Assembly (NCBI GenBank): GCA_943328885.2
Contig: CALQBT020000221.1
Location: forward strand, 1 to 5,259
DNA length: 5,259 bases
Source: Bordetella parapertussis
Lineage (GTDB): Bacteria > Pseudomonadota > Gammaproteobacteria > Burkholderiales > Burkholderiaceae_C
Direction: 5' to 3'
The notes below the pieces were generated by a model that ran no database searches, was not told the origin of the DNA, and was given only the letters and a program-made list of their open reading frames with translations. A program made the translations under genes and the position numbers. Positions 1-5,259 of this stretch are shown piece by piece (the first letter of the stretch is position 1; the number at the start of each line of letters is the position of its first letter).

Positions 1-12
1 CCGTCCTGACAT
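1..12 (-). CDS. Start of an unidentified minus-strand gene, cut by the left edge
   Basis: Reading the minus strand, an ATG at 12..10 is preceded by AGGAG (complement of 20-24) at a 7-base spacing, which is a strong ribosome binding site. Only four codons, M-S-G-R, lie in the window, so no function can be given. The start lies 51 bases after the stop of the small minus-strand ORF at 213..64, so the two could be co-transcribed leftward. The support is the Shine-Dalgarno/ATG pair and its position. It could be a chance match, because only 12 bases of the frame are visible. Confidence 0.5.
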
Positions 13-19
13 GCTGCTG

Positions 20-24
20 CTCCT
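20..24 (-). promoter_or_regulatory. Ribosome binding site for the left-edge minus-strand gene
   Basis: The complement of 20-24 reads AGGAG, a near-perfect Shine-Dalgarno core, 7 bases before the ATG at 12..10. It is the main evidence that a gene begins there. Confidence 0.55.
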
Positions 25-63
25 GTTGAAAATGCTGTCGCCGATTGTGGCGCAGCGCGCGCT

Positions 64-213
64 TCAGGCTTGGGCCGGGACAGCCACGCCCTGGCGCCGG
101 ATCAGGTAGTCGGCGATCAGGCCGCGGATGTAGTCGGCCGTCCTGGCGCCGCTGTTGAGCCGGGCCAGCGCCTGAAAACCGCCCGACACCGCGAGGATAG
201 CTGGGCGCTCCAC
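64..213 (-). CDS. Small hypothetical protein, about 49 aa, or 3' end of a decayed gene
   Basis: I do not recognise this protein. With a GTG start at 213..211 it would be 49 aa, ending at the TGA at 66..64. The case for coding is base usage: from about 190 down to 64 nearly every third position is G or C. The same frame above 213 has mixed third positions, as expected of non-coding DNA. The C-terminal half (ARTADYIRGLIADYLIRR, residues 23-40) looks like an amphipathic helix pair and faintly recalls ribbon-helix-helix DNA-binding proteins, but this is only a resemblance. No clear Shine-Dalgarno precedes the GTG, so the start is uncertain. The frame stays open far upstream, antisense to the DsbA-like gene, but that extension is a high-GC artefact. 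It may be co-transcribed with the gene starting at base 12. Confidence 0.4.
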   Translation of the reverse strand: MERPAILAVSGGFQALARLNSGARTADYIRGLIADYLIRRQGVAVPAQA

Positions 214-266
214 GCTGCAGGGATGCGCTACAGTTCCCTGCGTCAGTGCGGCGGTATACGCTTGTC

Positions 267-284
267 TTGCGGTCCAGTCCGCAA
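267..284. repeat. Inverted repeat TTGCGG-N6-CCGCAA, possible operator
   Basis: The sequence TTGCGG, six bases (TCCAGT), then CCGCAA is a dyad with perfect 6-bp arms. It sits in the middle of the divergent intergenic region, upstream of the TTGACG hexamer at 290. The spacing and position suit a dimeric repressor or activator site, but no regulator gene is visible in the window. No poly-T run follows, so it is not an intrinsic terminator. Dyads of this size occur by chance in GC-rich DNA. Confidence 0.3.
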
Positions 285-289
285 TGCCT

Positions 290-318
290 TTGACGGACCT
301 TGAAACGGAGACTTTTGC
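290..318 (+). promoter_or_regulatory. Weak sigma-70-like promoter candidate for the operon
   Basis: TTGACG at 290-295 matches five of six bases of the -35 consensus. Seventeen bases later lies TTTTGC (313-318), a poor -10 element; the alternative TTGCAT at 315-320 needs a 19-base spacer. It is the best promoter-like site upstream of the five-gene operon and lies just downstream of the dyad. The weak -10 suggests an activated promoter, another sigma factor, or no promoter at all. Confidence 0.22.
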
Positions 319-411
319 ATGCTGACTCGCCCCCTGTCGACCCCGCTTCACCGGCGGAGCTTGCGCGCTGCGTAGCGGGCAGGCGGGTCGATCGAGCCAA
401 CGGCGCGGCGG

Positions 412-1743
412 ATGTCGATCAAGGCCTGGCTGATGCCGGCGATCAGCCAGCGGCTGCTGTCGCGCGAGCGCTTGCTGGCGCGGCGCGCGAAGGCCGAGCG
501 CCTGCGGCTTGCCCTTGGGGGGCGCCATCAGCTGCACTACTTCCACCAGGTCGACGATCCCTACAGCGCGCTGGTTGCCGCCTGCTTGCCGCAGTTGCTG
601 GCGCGCTACGACATCGAGTTGCTGCCGCATCTGGTCGGGCCGCCGCCGCCCGGTGCTGCGCCCGAGCGCGACATGCTGCTGGCCTACAGCCGCCAGGATG
701 CGCAGCGACTGGCGCGCCATTGGTGCGCTCAAGGCCTGGACTTCCACGATCCGGGCTGCCAGCCCTCGGCGCAGGCGACATCCCGTGCCGCCGGCCTGCT
801 GCTGGCCGCGCTGGCCGCAGGGCGCTTTGCCGAACTCGCCGGTCCGGTCTGCGCCGTTTTGTGGCGTGGTCAGGCGAGCGAAACCGCTTGGCCCGGCGCG
901 GCACTGGTCCCGGCCGATCCGGCCGATGTCGCAATACACCAGGCCGCAGCCGATGCGCTGCGCCAACGCCTGGGCCACTACCTGGGCGCGACATTTTTCT
1001 ACGCGGGCGAGTGGTTTTGGGGCCTGGACCGCCTGCACCACCTCGAACGTCGGCTGCAGGACCTGGGCGCTCAGCGGCCTGGCGTGCATGGCCTGATGTT
1101 CGCGCCCGAGCCCGACCTGCAGCAGCCGGTCGACCAGGCCGACCCTGCGCCGATCGAGTTCTTTTTCTCGCTGCGCAGCCCCTACTCGGCGATCGTCGCG
1201 CCGCGGGTGCTGGCGCTGGGTCGTTTCACGGGGGCGCAGGTTCGGCTGCGCTACTTGCTGCCAATGGTGATGCGGGGCCTGCCAGTCCCGCCGGCCAAGC
1301 GTCGCTACATCAGCCTCGACGCCGCGCGCGAGGCCTTCGAACGTGGCATCCCGTTCGGCCGCGTCAACGACCCGCTGGGCCGGCCGACCGAGCGCGGGCT
1401 GGCGCTGATGGCGCTGGCCGATCGAGTCGGCCTGGGCCCGGCCTACCTGTTGTCATTCATGCAGGGCGTCTGGGCCGAAGGGCTGGACGCAGGCAGCGAC
1501 CGCGGCTTGCGCCGGATGGCCGAGCGCGCCGGCCTGCGCTGGGACGAATGCCGGTTCGCGCTGCGCGACCCCGGCTGGCGCGAGACCGCCGAGAACAACC
1601 GGCGCGAGATGTTCGCGCTCGGCCTCTGGGGCGTGCCGTCTTTTCGGGTCGGCGACACTGTGGTCTGGGGCCAAGATCGGCTCTGGGCGATCGAACAAGC
1701 CTTGCTGAACCCGACCGCCAGCCTCGACCGGAACACACCATGA
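412..1743 (+). CDS. Tandem-domain DsbA / 2-hydroxychromene-2-carboxylate isomerase-like protein (443 aa)
   Basis: This cytoplasmic protein has two copies of the DsbA-like thioredoxin fold found in 2-hydroxychromene-2-carboxylate isomerases and kappa-class glutathione transferases. Family members are normally about 200 aa, so this is a double-length fusion. The C-terminal copy (about 247-435) carries SPYS at 256-259, where the family's Ser meets glutathione, a cis-Pro motif GVPSF at 407-411 and WGQDRL at 419-424. The N-terminal copy (about 39-215) repeats the plan in degraded form: DPYS at 49-52 (Asp for Ser), GATF at 192-195 (Ala at the cis-Pro position) and WGLDRL at 203-208. Neither copy has a CxxC pair, so a disulfide oxidase role is unlikely. 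No signal peptide is visible; the first 38 residues are basic and helical. ATG 412 is the first start after the in-frame TAG at 373-375, but only a weak GGCGG precedes it. The stop overlaps the next start as ATGA (1740-1743). The likely activity is glutathione-dependent isomerase or transferase; the substrate is unknown. Confidence 0.85.
   Translation: MSIKAWLMPAISQRLLSRERLLARRAKAERLRLALGGRHQLHYFHQVDDPYSALVAACLPQLLARYDIELLPHLVGPPPPGAAPERDMLLAYSRQDAQRLARHWCAQGLDFHDPGCQPSAQATSRAAGLLLAALAAGRFAELAGPVCAVLWRGQASETAWPGAALVPADPADVAIHQAAADALRQRLGHYLGATFFYAGEWFWGLDRLHHLERRLQDLGAQRPGVHGLMFAPEPDLQQPVDQADPAPIEFFFSLRSPYSAIVAPRVLALGRFTGAQVRLRYLLPMVMRGLPVPPAKRRYISLDAAREAFERGIPFGRVNDPLGRPTERGLALMALADRVGLGPAYLLSFMQGVWAEGLDAGSDRGLRRMAERAGLRWDECRFALRDPGWRETAENNRREMFALGLWGVPSFRVGDTVVWGQDRLWAIEQALLNPTASLDRNTP
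1730..1733 (+). promoter_or_regulatory. Ribosome binding site for the 92-aa membrane protein
   Basis: GGAA lies within the last codons of the DsbA-like gene, six bases before the ATG at 1740. Together with the ATGA overlap it supports coupled translation and decides this start within a frame that is open from 300. Confidence 0.45.
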
Positions 1744-2018
1744 ACCTGCTGCTCAGAGCCGCTTGCATCGCCGCCTACACGCTCGCGCTGGCCAGCCTGA
1801 GCGGTCTGTTGAGCCCAGGCGCGATGCCGCGCGTGACCTGGGTCGCTGGGGGCCTGCTGGCGATCCATGCGCTCGAGCTGTTGTTCGTGTTCAAGCATGT
1901 GCGCCTGTACCGCGGCCCGTTGGCGGCCAGCGTCGTGTTGACGCTGCTGTTCGGCCTGCTGCACTGGAAGCCGATGGCCGACCAGGCCGCGCGCGACAAG
2001 GGCCAGAACCTTGCCTGA
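1740..2018 (+). CDS. Small three-helix membrane protein, possibly DUF1145 (YhhL)-like (92 aa)
   Basis: The product has hydrophobic segments at about residues 3-24, 32-52 and 60-76, with basic residues at 52-58 between the second and third and a charged tail (77-92). It should be an inner-membrane protein. The pattern IHALELLF (42-49), then a short basic loop and LLFGLLHW (69-76) resembles my recollection of small DUF1145/YhhL-type membrane proteins of proteobacteria; this match is by eye. No catalytic motif is visible, and the function of that family is not known to me. The frame is open from 300, but everything before 1740 is antiphase to the DsbA-like gene. ATG 1740 fits because it overlaps the upstream stop (ATGA) and has GGAA six bases before it. 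The 3' end overlaps the sulfatase start by 8 bases, so all three genes should be co-expressed. It might be an accessory membrane partner of the anchored sulfatase, but that is only suggested by position. Confidence 0.75.
   Translation: MNLLLRAACIAAYTLALASLSGLLSPGAMPRVTWVAGGLLAIHALELLFVFKHVRLYRGPLAASVVLTLLFGLLHWKPMADQAARDKGQNLA
1998..2002 (+). promoter_or_regulatory. Ribosome binding site that fixes the TTG start of the sulfatase
   Basis: AAGGG lies 8 bases before the TTG at 2011, inside the 3' end of the 92-aa gene. The sulfatase frame is closed by a TGA at 1939-1941, and no ATG or GTG precedes 2011. This site therefore supports TTG as the true start, giving a complete export signal. Confidence 0.55.
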
Positions 2019-3768
2019 GGGCTTGCGCCGCTGGGGGCTCACGCTGGGCCTGCTCGCGGCTTGCGCTGTGCAGGCCGCCACGCGACCCAACATCGTGCTG
2101 CTGCTGGCTGACGACTGGGGTTTCAGCGACGTCGGCGCCTATGGCGGCGAGATCGCCACCCCCAACCTCGACGCGCTGGCGCGGCACGGCATGCGCTTTG
2201 CCAACTTCCACGTCAGCGCGTCTTGCTCGCCCACCCGCTCGATGCTGCTGACCGGCGTCGACAACCACCGCAACGGCGTGGGCAACATGCCCGAGACGAT
2301 CCCGCAGTCGCATGTCGGCAGACCCGGTTACCTCGGCGTGCTCAACGACCGGGTCGTCACAGTGGCCTCGCTGTTGCGCGACGGCGGCTACCGCACCTCG
2401 GTCGCCGGCAAATGGCATGTCGGCAAGGAGCCGCACAACCTGCCGCCGGCGCGCGGTTTCGACCGCTCGTTGGTCCTGGGCGACAGCGGATCGGACAACT
2501 GGGAAACCGGTAAACGCTACCTCGACCTGACCGATAAGGTGTATTGGTTCGAGGACGGCCGAGAGGCCGTGATGCCCAAGGAGTTCTACTCCTCGCAGTT
2601 CTATGTCGACAAGACGATCGAACACCTGCGCGCCGGCGCCGGCTCAGGCAAACCCTTCTTCGCCTATGTCGCTTTCCAGGCCAACCACATGCCGGTGCAA
2701 GCGCCCAAAGAATTCATCGCCAAGTACCGGGGTCGCTACCAGGCGGGTTGGACCGCGCTGCGCCAGGCCCGACGCGACAAGGCGGTCGCGCTCGGGCTGG
2801 TGCCGCCCGACACCGCGATGGTGACGGTGGCCACCAGCACCGACTGGGACCAGCTCAGCCCGGCCGAGCAGGCCTACCAGGCCCGGCGCATGGAGGTCTA
2901 CGCGGCGATGGCCGAGGCGATGGATTTCCATGTCGGCAGGCTGATCGCCCACCTCAAGTCCAGCGGCGAGTACGACAACACCGTTTTCGTTTTCCTGTCG
3001 GACAACGGCACCGAGGCTTCCGACCCCTATTCGGTCACGCTCGGCCGTTGGTGGCTCGACTTCGAATACAGCCGCGATCTCGACCGGCTTGGCGCCAAAG
3101 GGGCTTTCAGCGTGATCGGGCCGAGCTGGGCCAGCGCCGCCGCGTCGCCGCTGAGCACCTACAAGTTCTACGCGGGCGAAGGCGGCATCCGGGTGCCGCT
3201 GATCGTCTCGGGCATACCCGGCATGCCGCAAGACCGGATCGCGCACAGCCTGGCCCATGTCAACGACATCGCCCCCACCTTGCTCGACCTGGCGCGGGTT
3301 GCGCGCCCGGGCAACAGCTACCAGGGCCGGCCGATCGAGGCCATGACCGGCAGCAGCATGCTGCCGCTGCTGATGGGCCAATCCGACCGGGTGCATGCAC
3401 CCGACGAGGCGATAGGCTACGAGCTGTCGGGCAACCAGGCGCTGTTCCAGGGCGACCTGAAGCTGATCCGCAACATCGCCCCCGTCGGCGACAACCAGTG
3501 GCATCTCTACGACATCCGCCGCGACCCCGGCGAGACCCGGGATCTGCAGCAAGCGCAACCCGAGGTCTTCAAGGCCATGCAGGCCCGCTACGCCGCCTGG
3601 GCCCAAGCCCATGGCGTGCTGGCGATGCCCGAGGGCTATGACCCTGTCCACCAGGCGCTGATCAACATGCTGGTCAATGTCTACCTGCCGCGCTGGCGCA
3701 ACACCGCACTGGCCTTGGGTGCAGGCCTGGTGGCGCTGTTCGCGCTGTGGCGGTGGCGCCGGTCATGA
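2011..3768 (+). CDS. Type I arylsulfatase (formylglycine-dependent), exported and membrane-anchored (585 aa)
   Basis: It hydrolyses sulfate esters (arylsulfatase family, EC 3.1.6.-) using a Cys converted to formylglycine. The signature CSPTRSMLLTG starts at Cys72 and matches the sulfatase pattern C-x-P-[STA]-R-x(4)-T-G. Other expected residues are present: Asp34-Asp35 and Asp331-Asn332 for Ca2+, Arg76, Lys134 and His136 in AGKWHVGK, His226 in NHMPVQAP, and Lys385 before EGGIRVP. From memory, GFSDVGAYGGEIATPNLDAL (37-56) is very close to Pseudomonas aeruginosa AtsA. Unlike AtsA, which as I recall is about 536 aa and lacks a signal peptide, this protein has a basic/hydrophobic leader (1-22). 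It could be cut after VQA (20-22), or by signal peptidase II at LAAC (15-18). It also has a C-terminal hydrophobic helix (about 565-580) followed by RWRRS. The catalytic domain should be periplasmic and tethered. The start is TTG, 8 bases inside the previous gene; the stop overlaps the next start (ATGA). No maturase gene is in the window. The substrate is unknown. Confidence 0.95.
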   Translation: MPEGLRRWGLTLGLLAACAVQAATRPNIVLLLADDWGFSDVGAYGGEIATPNLDALARHGMRFANFHVSASCSPTRSMLLTGVDNHRNGVGNMPETIPQSHVGRPGYLGVLNDRVVTVASLLRDGGYRTSVAGKWHVGKEPHNLPPARGFDRSLVLGDSGSDNWETGKRYLDLTDKVYWFEDGREAVMPKEFYSSQFYVDKTIEHLRAGAGSGKPFFAYVAFQANHMPVQAPKEFIAKYRGRYQAGWTALRQARRDKAVALGLVPPDTAMVTVATSTDWDQLSPAEQAYQARRMEVYAAMAEAMDFHVGRLIAHLKSSGEYDNTVFVFLSDNGTEASDPYSVTLGRWWLDFEYSRDLDRLGAKGAFSVIGPSWASAAASPLSTYKFYAGEGGIRVPLIVSGIPGMPQDRIAHSLAHVNDIAPTLLDLARVARPGNSYQGRPIEAMTGSSMLPLLMGQSDRVHAPDEAIGYELSGNQALFQGDLKLIRNIAPVGDNQWHLYDIRRDPGETRDLQQAQPEVFKAMQARYAAWAQAHGVLAMPEGYDPVHQALINMLVNVYLPRWRNTALALGAGLVALFALWRWRRS

Positions 3769-4562
3769 GGCAAGCCAAGACCGTGTTGATCACCGGCGCG
3801 GGCAGCGGCATCGGCCGCGACGCGGCGTTTGCGCTGGCTGCACGCGGCCACCGCGTCATCGCCACCACCTTCGACGAAGCCCAGGCCCAGGCCTTGCGAG
3901 CCGAATGCCAGGCCCGCGGCCAGGCGCTCGAGGTGTTCAAGCTCGACATCGCCTCGCCAGCCGAGCGCGAACTGCTGCTGCCTATCGAGCTCGACGTGCT
4001 GATCAACAACGCCGGTGTCGGCGAATCGGGCTCGCTGGCCGAGGTCGATGTCGGCCGAATCCGCCGGGTCTTCGAGGTCAATGTCTTCGCGACGATTGAG
4101 CTGACCCAGCTCGCGCTGCGCGGCATGATCGCGCGCCGGCGCGGCACGGTGCTGTTCGTCAGCTCGATCGCCGGGCGCGTGCCCATGCCTTTCCTGATGC
4201 CTTATTCGATGAGCAAGTTCGCGCTGTCGGCCGCTGGCGCGGGGCTGCGCGCCGAGATGGACCAGCTCGGCGCCGGCGTGCAGGTCGCGCTGATCGAGCC
4301 CGGCGCGATCCACACCGGTTTCAACCAGGCGATGATCGCCAGCAAGTACGTCTGGATGGGGCCGGGTTCGTACTTCCATGCCCAGGCCGCGAAGATGAAG
4401 GCCCGCGAGTCGCGTATCTTCGGCCTGCTCGAAGCCCGCGACACACGATCGGTCGTCGCCTGCATCGTCCAGGCCGCGGAGGCGCGCAGGCCACGCCTGC
4501 GCTATGTCGCGCCCTGGATCCAGGCTTGGGGGGTTCGGCTGGCGCGGATCTTCGGCGTCTGA
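3765..4562 (+). CDS. Short-chain dehydrogenase/reductase, classical type (265 aa)
   Basis: This is a cytoplasmic NAD(P)-dependent oxidoreductase of alcohols or ketones. The Rossmann motif TGAGSGIG is at 10-17, the adenine-pocket Asp at 61, NNAG at 81-84, and the catalytic tetrad is Asn106, Ser134, Tyr147 and Lys151 (YSMSK). EPGAIHTGF (178-186) is the usual PG motif after strand six. The length is normal for a classical SDR. About 60 residues follow the core, ending in a hydrophobic/basic helix (PWIQAWGVRLARIFGV) that could contact membrane or a lipophilic substrate. The cofactor and substrate cannot be assigned. I chose ATG 3765 because it overlaps the sulfatase stop as ATGA. A GTG at 3747 would add six residues (MAVAPV) and cannot be excluded; neither has a strong Shine-Dalgarno, consistent with translational coupling. 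Its place right after the sulfatase suggests that it oxidises or reduces the desulfated product, which is inference. Confidence 0.93.
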   Translation: MRQAKTVLITGAGSGIGRDAAFALAARGHRVIATTFDEAQAQALRAECQARGQALEVFKLDIASPAERELLLPIELDVLINNAGVGESGSLAEVDVGRIRRVFEVNVFATIELTQLALRGMIARRRGTVLFVSSIAGRVPMPFLMPYSMSKFALSAAGAGLRAEMDQLGAGVQVALIEPGAIHTGFNQAMIASKYVWMGPGSYFHAQAAKMKARESRIFGLLEARDTRSVVACIVQAAEARRPRLRYVAPWIQAWGVRLARIFGV

Positions 4563-4607
4563 GTCCTCGACCTGCCGCCTCTGCCCAGCCACCCGACCCA
4601 GGCTAAC

Positions 4608-4611
4608 AGGA
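4608..4611 (+). promoter_or_regulatory. Ribosome binding site for the MBL-fold gene
   Basis: AGGA (within AACAGGA) lies six bases before the ATG at 4618. The 55-base gap after the dehydrogenase contains no hairpin-plus-T terminator, so the gene probably still belongs to the operon. Confidence 0.55.
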
Positions 4612-4617
4612 CCGACC

Positions 4618-5259
4618 ATGACGCTGCGCCGATCCGCGCTCTACGCGCTGCTGACCGCCTTGCTCGCCGGCGCTGCTGTCTACCAGTTTCGAGGGCCGCT
4701 GAGCATGGCGCTGGCCCAGCGGCTGGTGGTCGGACGCCTGACGGCTGACGCGCTGACCGAACTGCCCGACGGGCTGCATCTGGGACTGTGCGGGTCCGGC
4801 TCCCCGTTCCCCGACGAGCAGCGCGCCGGCCCCTGTACCGCGGTGGTCGCGGGCCAGCGCTTGTTCATCTTCGACGTCGGCAGCGGCAGCGCGCGCAACA
4901 TCGGCAAGCTGGGCTTCGTGCACGGCCGCATCGAGGCGGTGTTCCTGACGCATTTCCACAGCGACCACCTCGATGGCCTGGGCGAGCTGATGCTGCAGCG
5001 CTGGGTCTCGACGTCCAACAGCGCGCCACTGCCAGTCCACGGCCCGCCCGGGGTCGAGCAGGTGGTGGCGGGATTGCGCCAGGCCTATGCCCAGGACCAG
5101 CAGTACCGCGTTGCCCACCACGGCGAGGCCACTTTGCCGGCGGGCGGCGCCGGCGGCCTGGCCCGGCCGTTCCAGATCGGGCAAGCGGGCCGGGTCGTGG
5201 TGCTCAAGGACGCCGACCTGGAGATCGCGGCCTTCAGCGTCGACCATGCGCCCATCCAC
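4618..5259 (+). CDS. Metallo-beta-lactamase-fold hydrolase, RNase Z-like branch, 3' end missing (214 aa visible)
   Basis: The frame is open from ATG 4618 to the right edge. Residues 1-22 are a basic/hydrophobic leader (TLRRSALYALLTALLAGAAV) that acts as an inner-membrane anchor or uncleaved signal. The fold starts with GLCGSGSPFPDEQRAG (56-71), the glycine-rich opening typical of RNase Z-like members. Then come FDVGSGS (85-91) and the metal motif THFHSDHLDG (111-120) with His112, His114, Asp116 and His117. SVDHAPIH (207-214) at the edge is the downstream D-H-x-P block. Motifs so far are intact, so it should bind two Zn ions and be hydrolytic. The leader makes tRNA processing unlikely; a membrane-bound or periplasmic esterase or sulfatase-like role is more plausible, because MBL-fold arylsulfatases (Pseudoalteromonas carrageenovora type) are known. 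The start is supported by AGGA six bases upstream. A long antisense frame (5259..4603) is its shadow. Confidence 0.88.
   Translation, partial: MTLRRSALYALLTALLAGAAVYQFRGPLSMALAQRLVVGRLTADALTELPDGLHLGLCGSGSPFPDEQRAGPCTAVVAGQRLFIFDVGSGSARNIGKLGFVHGRIEAVFLTHFHSDHLDGLGELMLQRWVSTSNSAPLPVHGPPGVEQVVAGLRQAYAQDQQYRVAHHGEATLPAGGAGGLARPFQIGQAGRVVVLKDADLEIAAFSVDHAPIH

Larger units (their letters stand above)
214..411. promoter_or_regulatory. Divergent intergenic region
   Basis: These 198 bases separate the minus-strand ORF (213..64) from the plus-strand operon that begins at 412. No frame in either direction shows the G/C third-position bias of the neighbouring genes. The stretch 220-320 is visibly richer in A/T than its surroundings, as expected for promoters. 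It holds the dyad at 267-284 and a TTGACG hexamer at 290-295. A plus-strand 77-codon ORF (70-303) runs into it but is the shadow of the minus-strand ORF. The part from 320 to 411 would be the leader of the operon; nothing further is recognisable in it, and the frame used by the first gene is closed by a TAG at 373-375. Confidence 0.55.

Noticed and set aside
70..303. Plus-strand ORF of 77 codons
   Set aside because: It overlaps the better-supported minus-strand ORF and then the intergenic region, has no domain signal, and no clear ribosome binding site.
64..1089. Long minus-strand ORF of 341 codons
   Set aside because: Only its last 50 or so codons (213..64) show coding-like base usage. The rest is antisense to the DsbA-like gene, with Arg/Gln/Ala-rich low-information sequence, and crosses the intergenic region.
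300..1739. Plus-strand frame open from 300, in phase with the 92-aa gene
   Set aside because: It is out of frame with the clear DsbA-like gene and reads as Arg/Ala/Gly/Pro-rich shadow; only the part from ATG 1740 is real.
1891..2625. Minus-strand ORF of 244 codons opposite the small membrane protein and sulfatase
   Set aside because: It is the antisense of genes with intact motifs; its composition is typical of high-GC shadow frames.
2311..2939. Ten-base string CATGTCGGCA occurring three times in the sulfatase gene
   Set aside because: Each copy encodes His-Val-Gly with the preferred codons; they are irregularly spaced and unrelated structurally, so this is codon-bias coincidence.
2644..3651. 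Minus-strand ORF of 335 codons opposite the sulfatase
   Set aside because: The sulfatase on the plus strand has all catalytic residues. The antisense frame is open because of the high G/C codon bias and shows no recognisable domain.
4563..4617. Possible terminator between the SDR and MBL genes
   Set aside because: There is no stable hairpin followed by a T run, and the gap is short with a ribosome binding site at its end.
3681..4619. Minus-strand ORF of 312 codons opposite the SDR gene
   Set aside because: The SDR motifs on the plus strand are complete; the antisense product has no family features.
4603..5259. Minus-strand ORF of 218 codons at the right edge
   Set aside because: It is the shadow of the MBL-fold gene, which has the HxHxDH motif and a ribosome binding site.

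Overview
The window is high-GC DNA (roughly two thirds G+C by eye) with strongly G/C-ending codons and Shine-Dalgarno-led genes. This suggests a Gram-negative proteobacterium, perhaps a betaproteobacterium such as a member of the Burkholderiales. The lineage is an inference from composition and gene style; no marker gene is present.

Layout. Bases 1-213 read best on the minus strand. They hold the first four codons of a gene leaving the left edge (start codon 12..10, good Shine-Dalgarno) and, just upstream of it, a small ORF of about 49 codons (213..64). Bases 214-411 are a divergent intergenic region of less coding-like composition, containing a dyad with 6-bp arms (267-284) and a weak promoter-like site. 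From 412 to the right edge, five genes run on the plus strand: (1) a 443-aa protein with two tandem DsbA/2-hydroxychromene-2-carboxylate-isomerase-like domains; (2) a 92-aa three-helix membrane protein; (3) a 585-aa type I (formylglycine) arylsulfatase with an N-terminal export signal and a C-terminal membrane anchor; (4) a 265-aa classical short-chain dehydrogenase/reductase; (5) the first 214 codons of a metallo-beta-lactamase-fold hydrolase with an N-terminal hydrophobic anchor, cut by the right edge.

Genes 1-4 are joined by overlaps (ATGA, an 8-nt overlap with a TTG start, ATGA). Gene 5 follows after 55 bases and has its own ribosome binding site. This is almost certainly one transcription unit with translational coupling. 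A plausible reading is a module for a sulfated organic molecule: the sulfatase removes sulfate in or at the periplasm, the dehydrogenase acts on the freed alcohol or ketone, and the glutathione-transferase-kappa-like and metallo-hydrolase proteins process the product. The substrate cannot be told from the sequence, and the pathway is inference. No mobile element, CRISPR array, tRNA or rRNA was seen.
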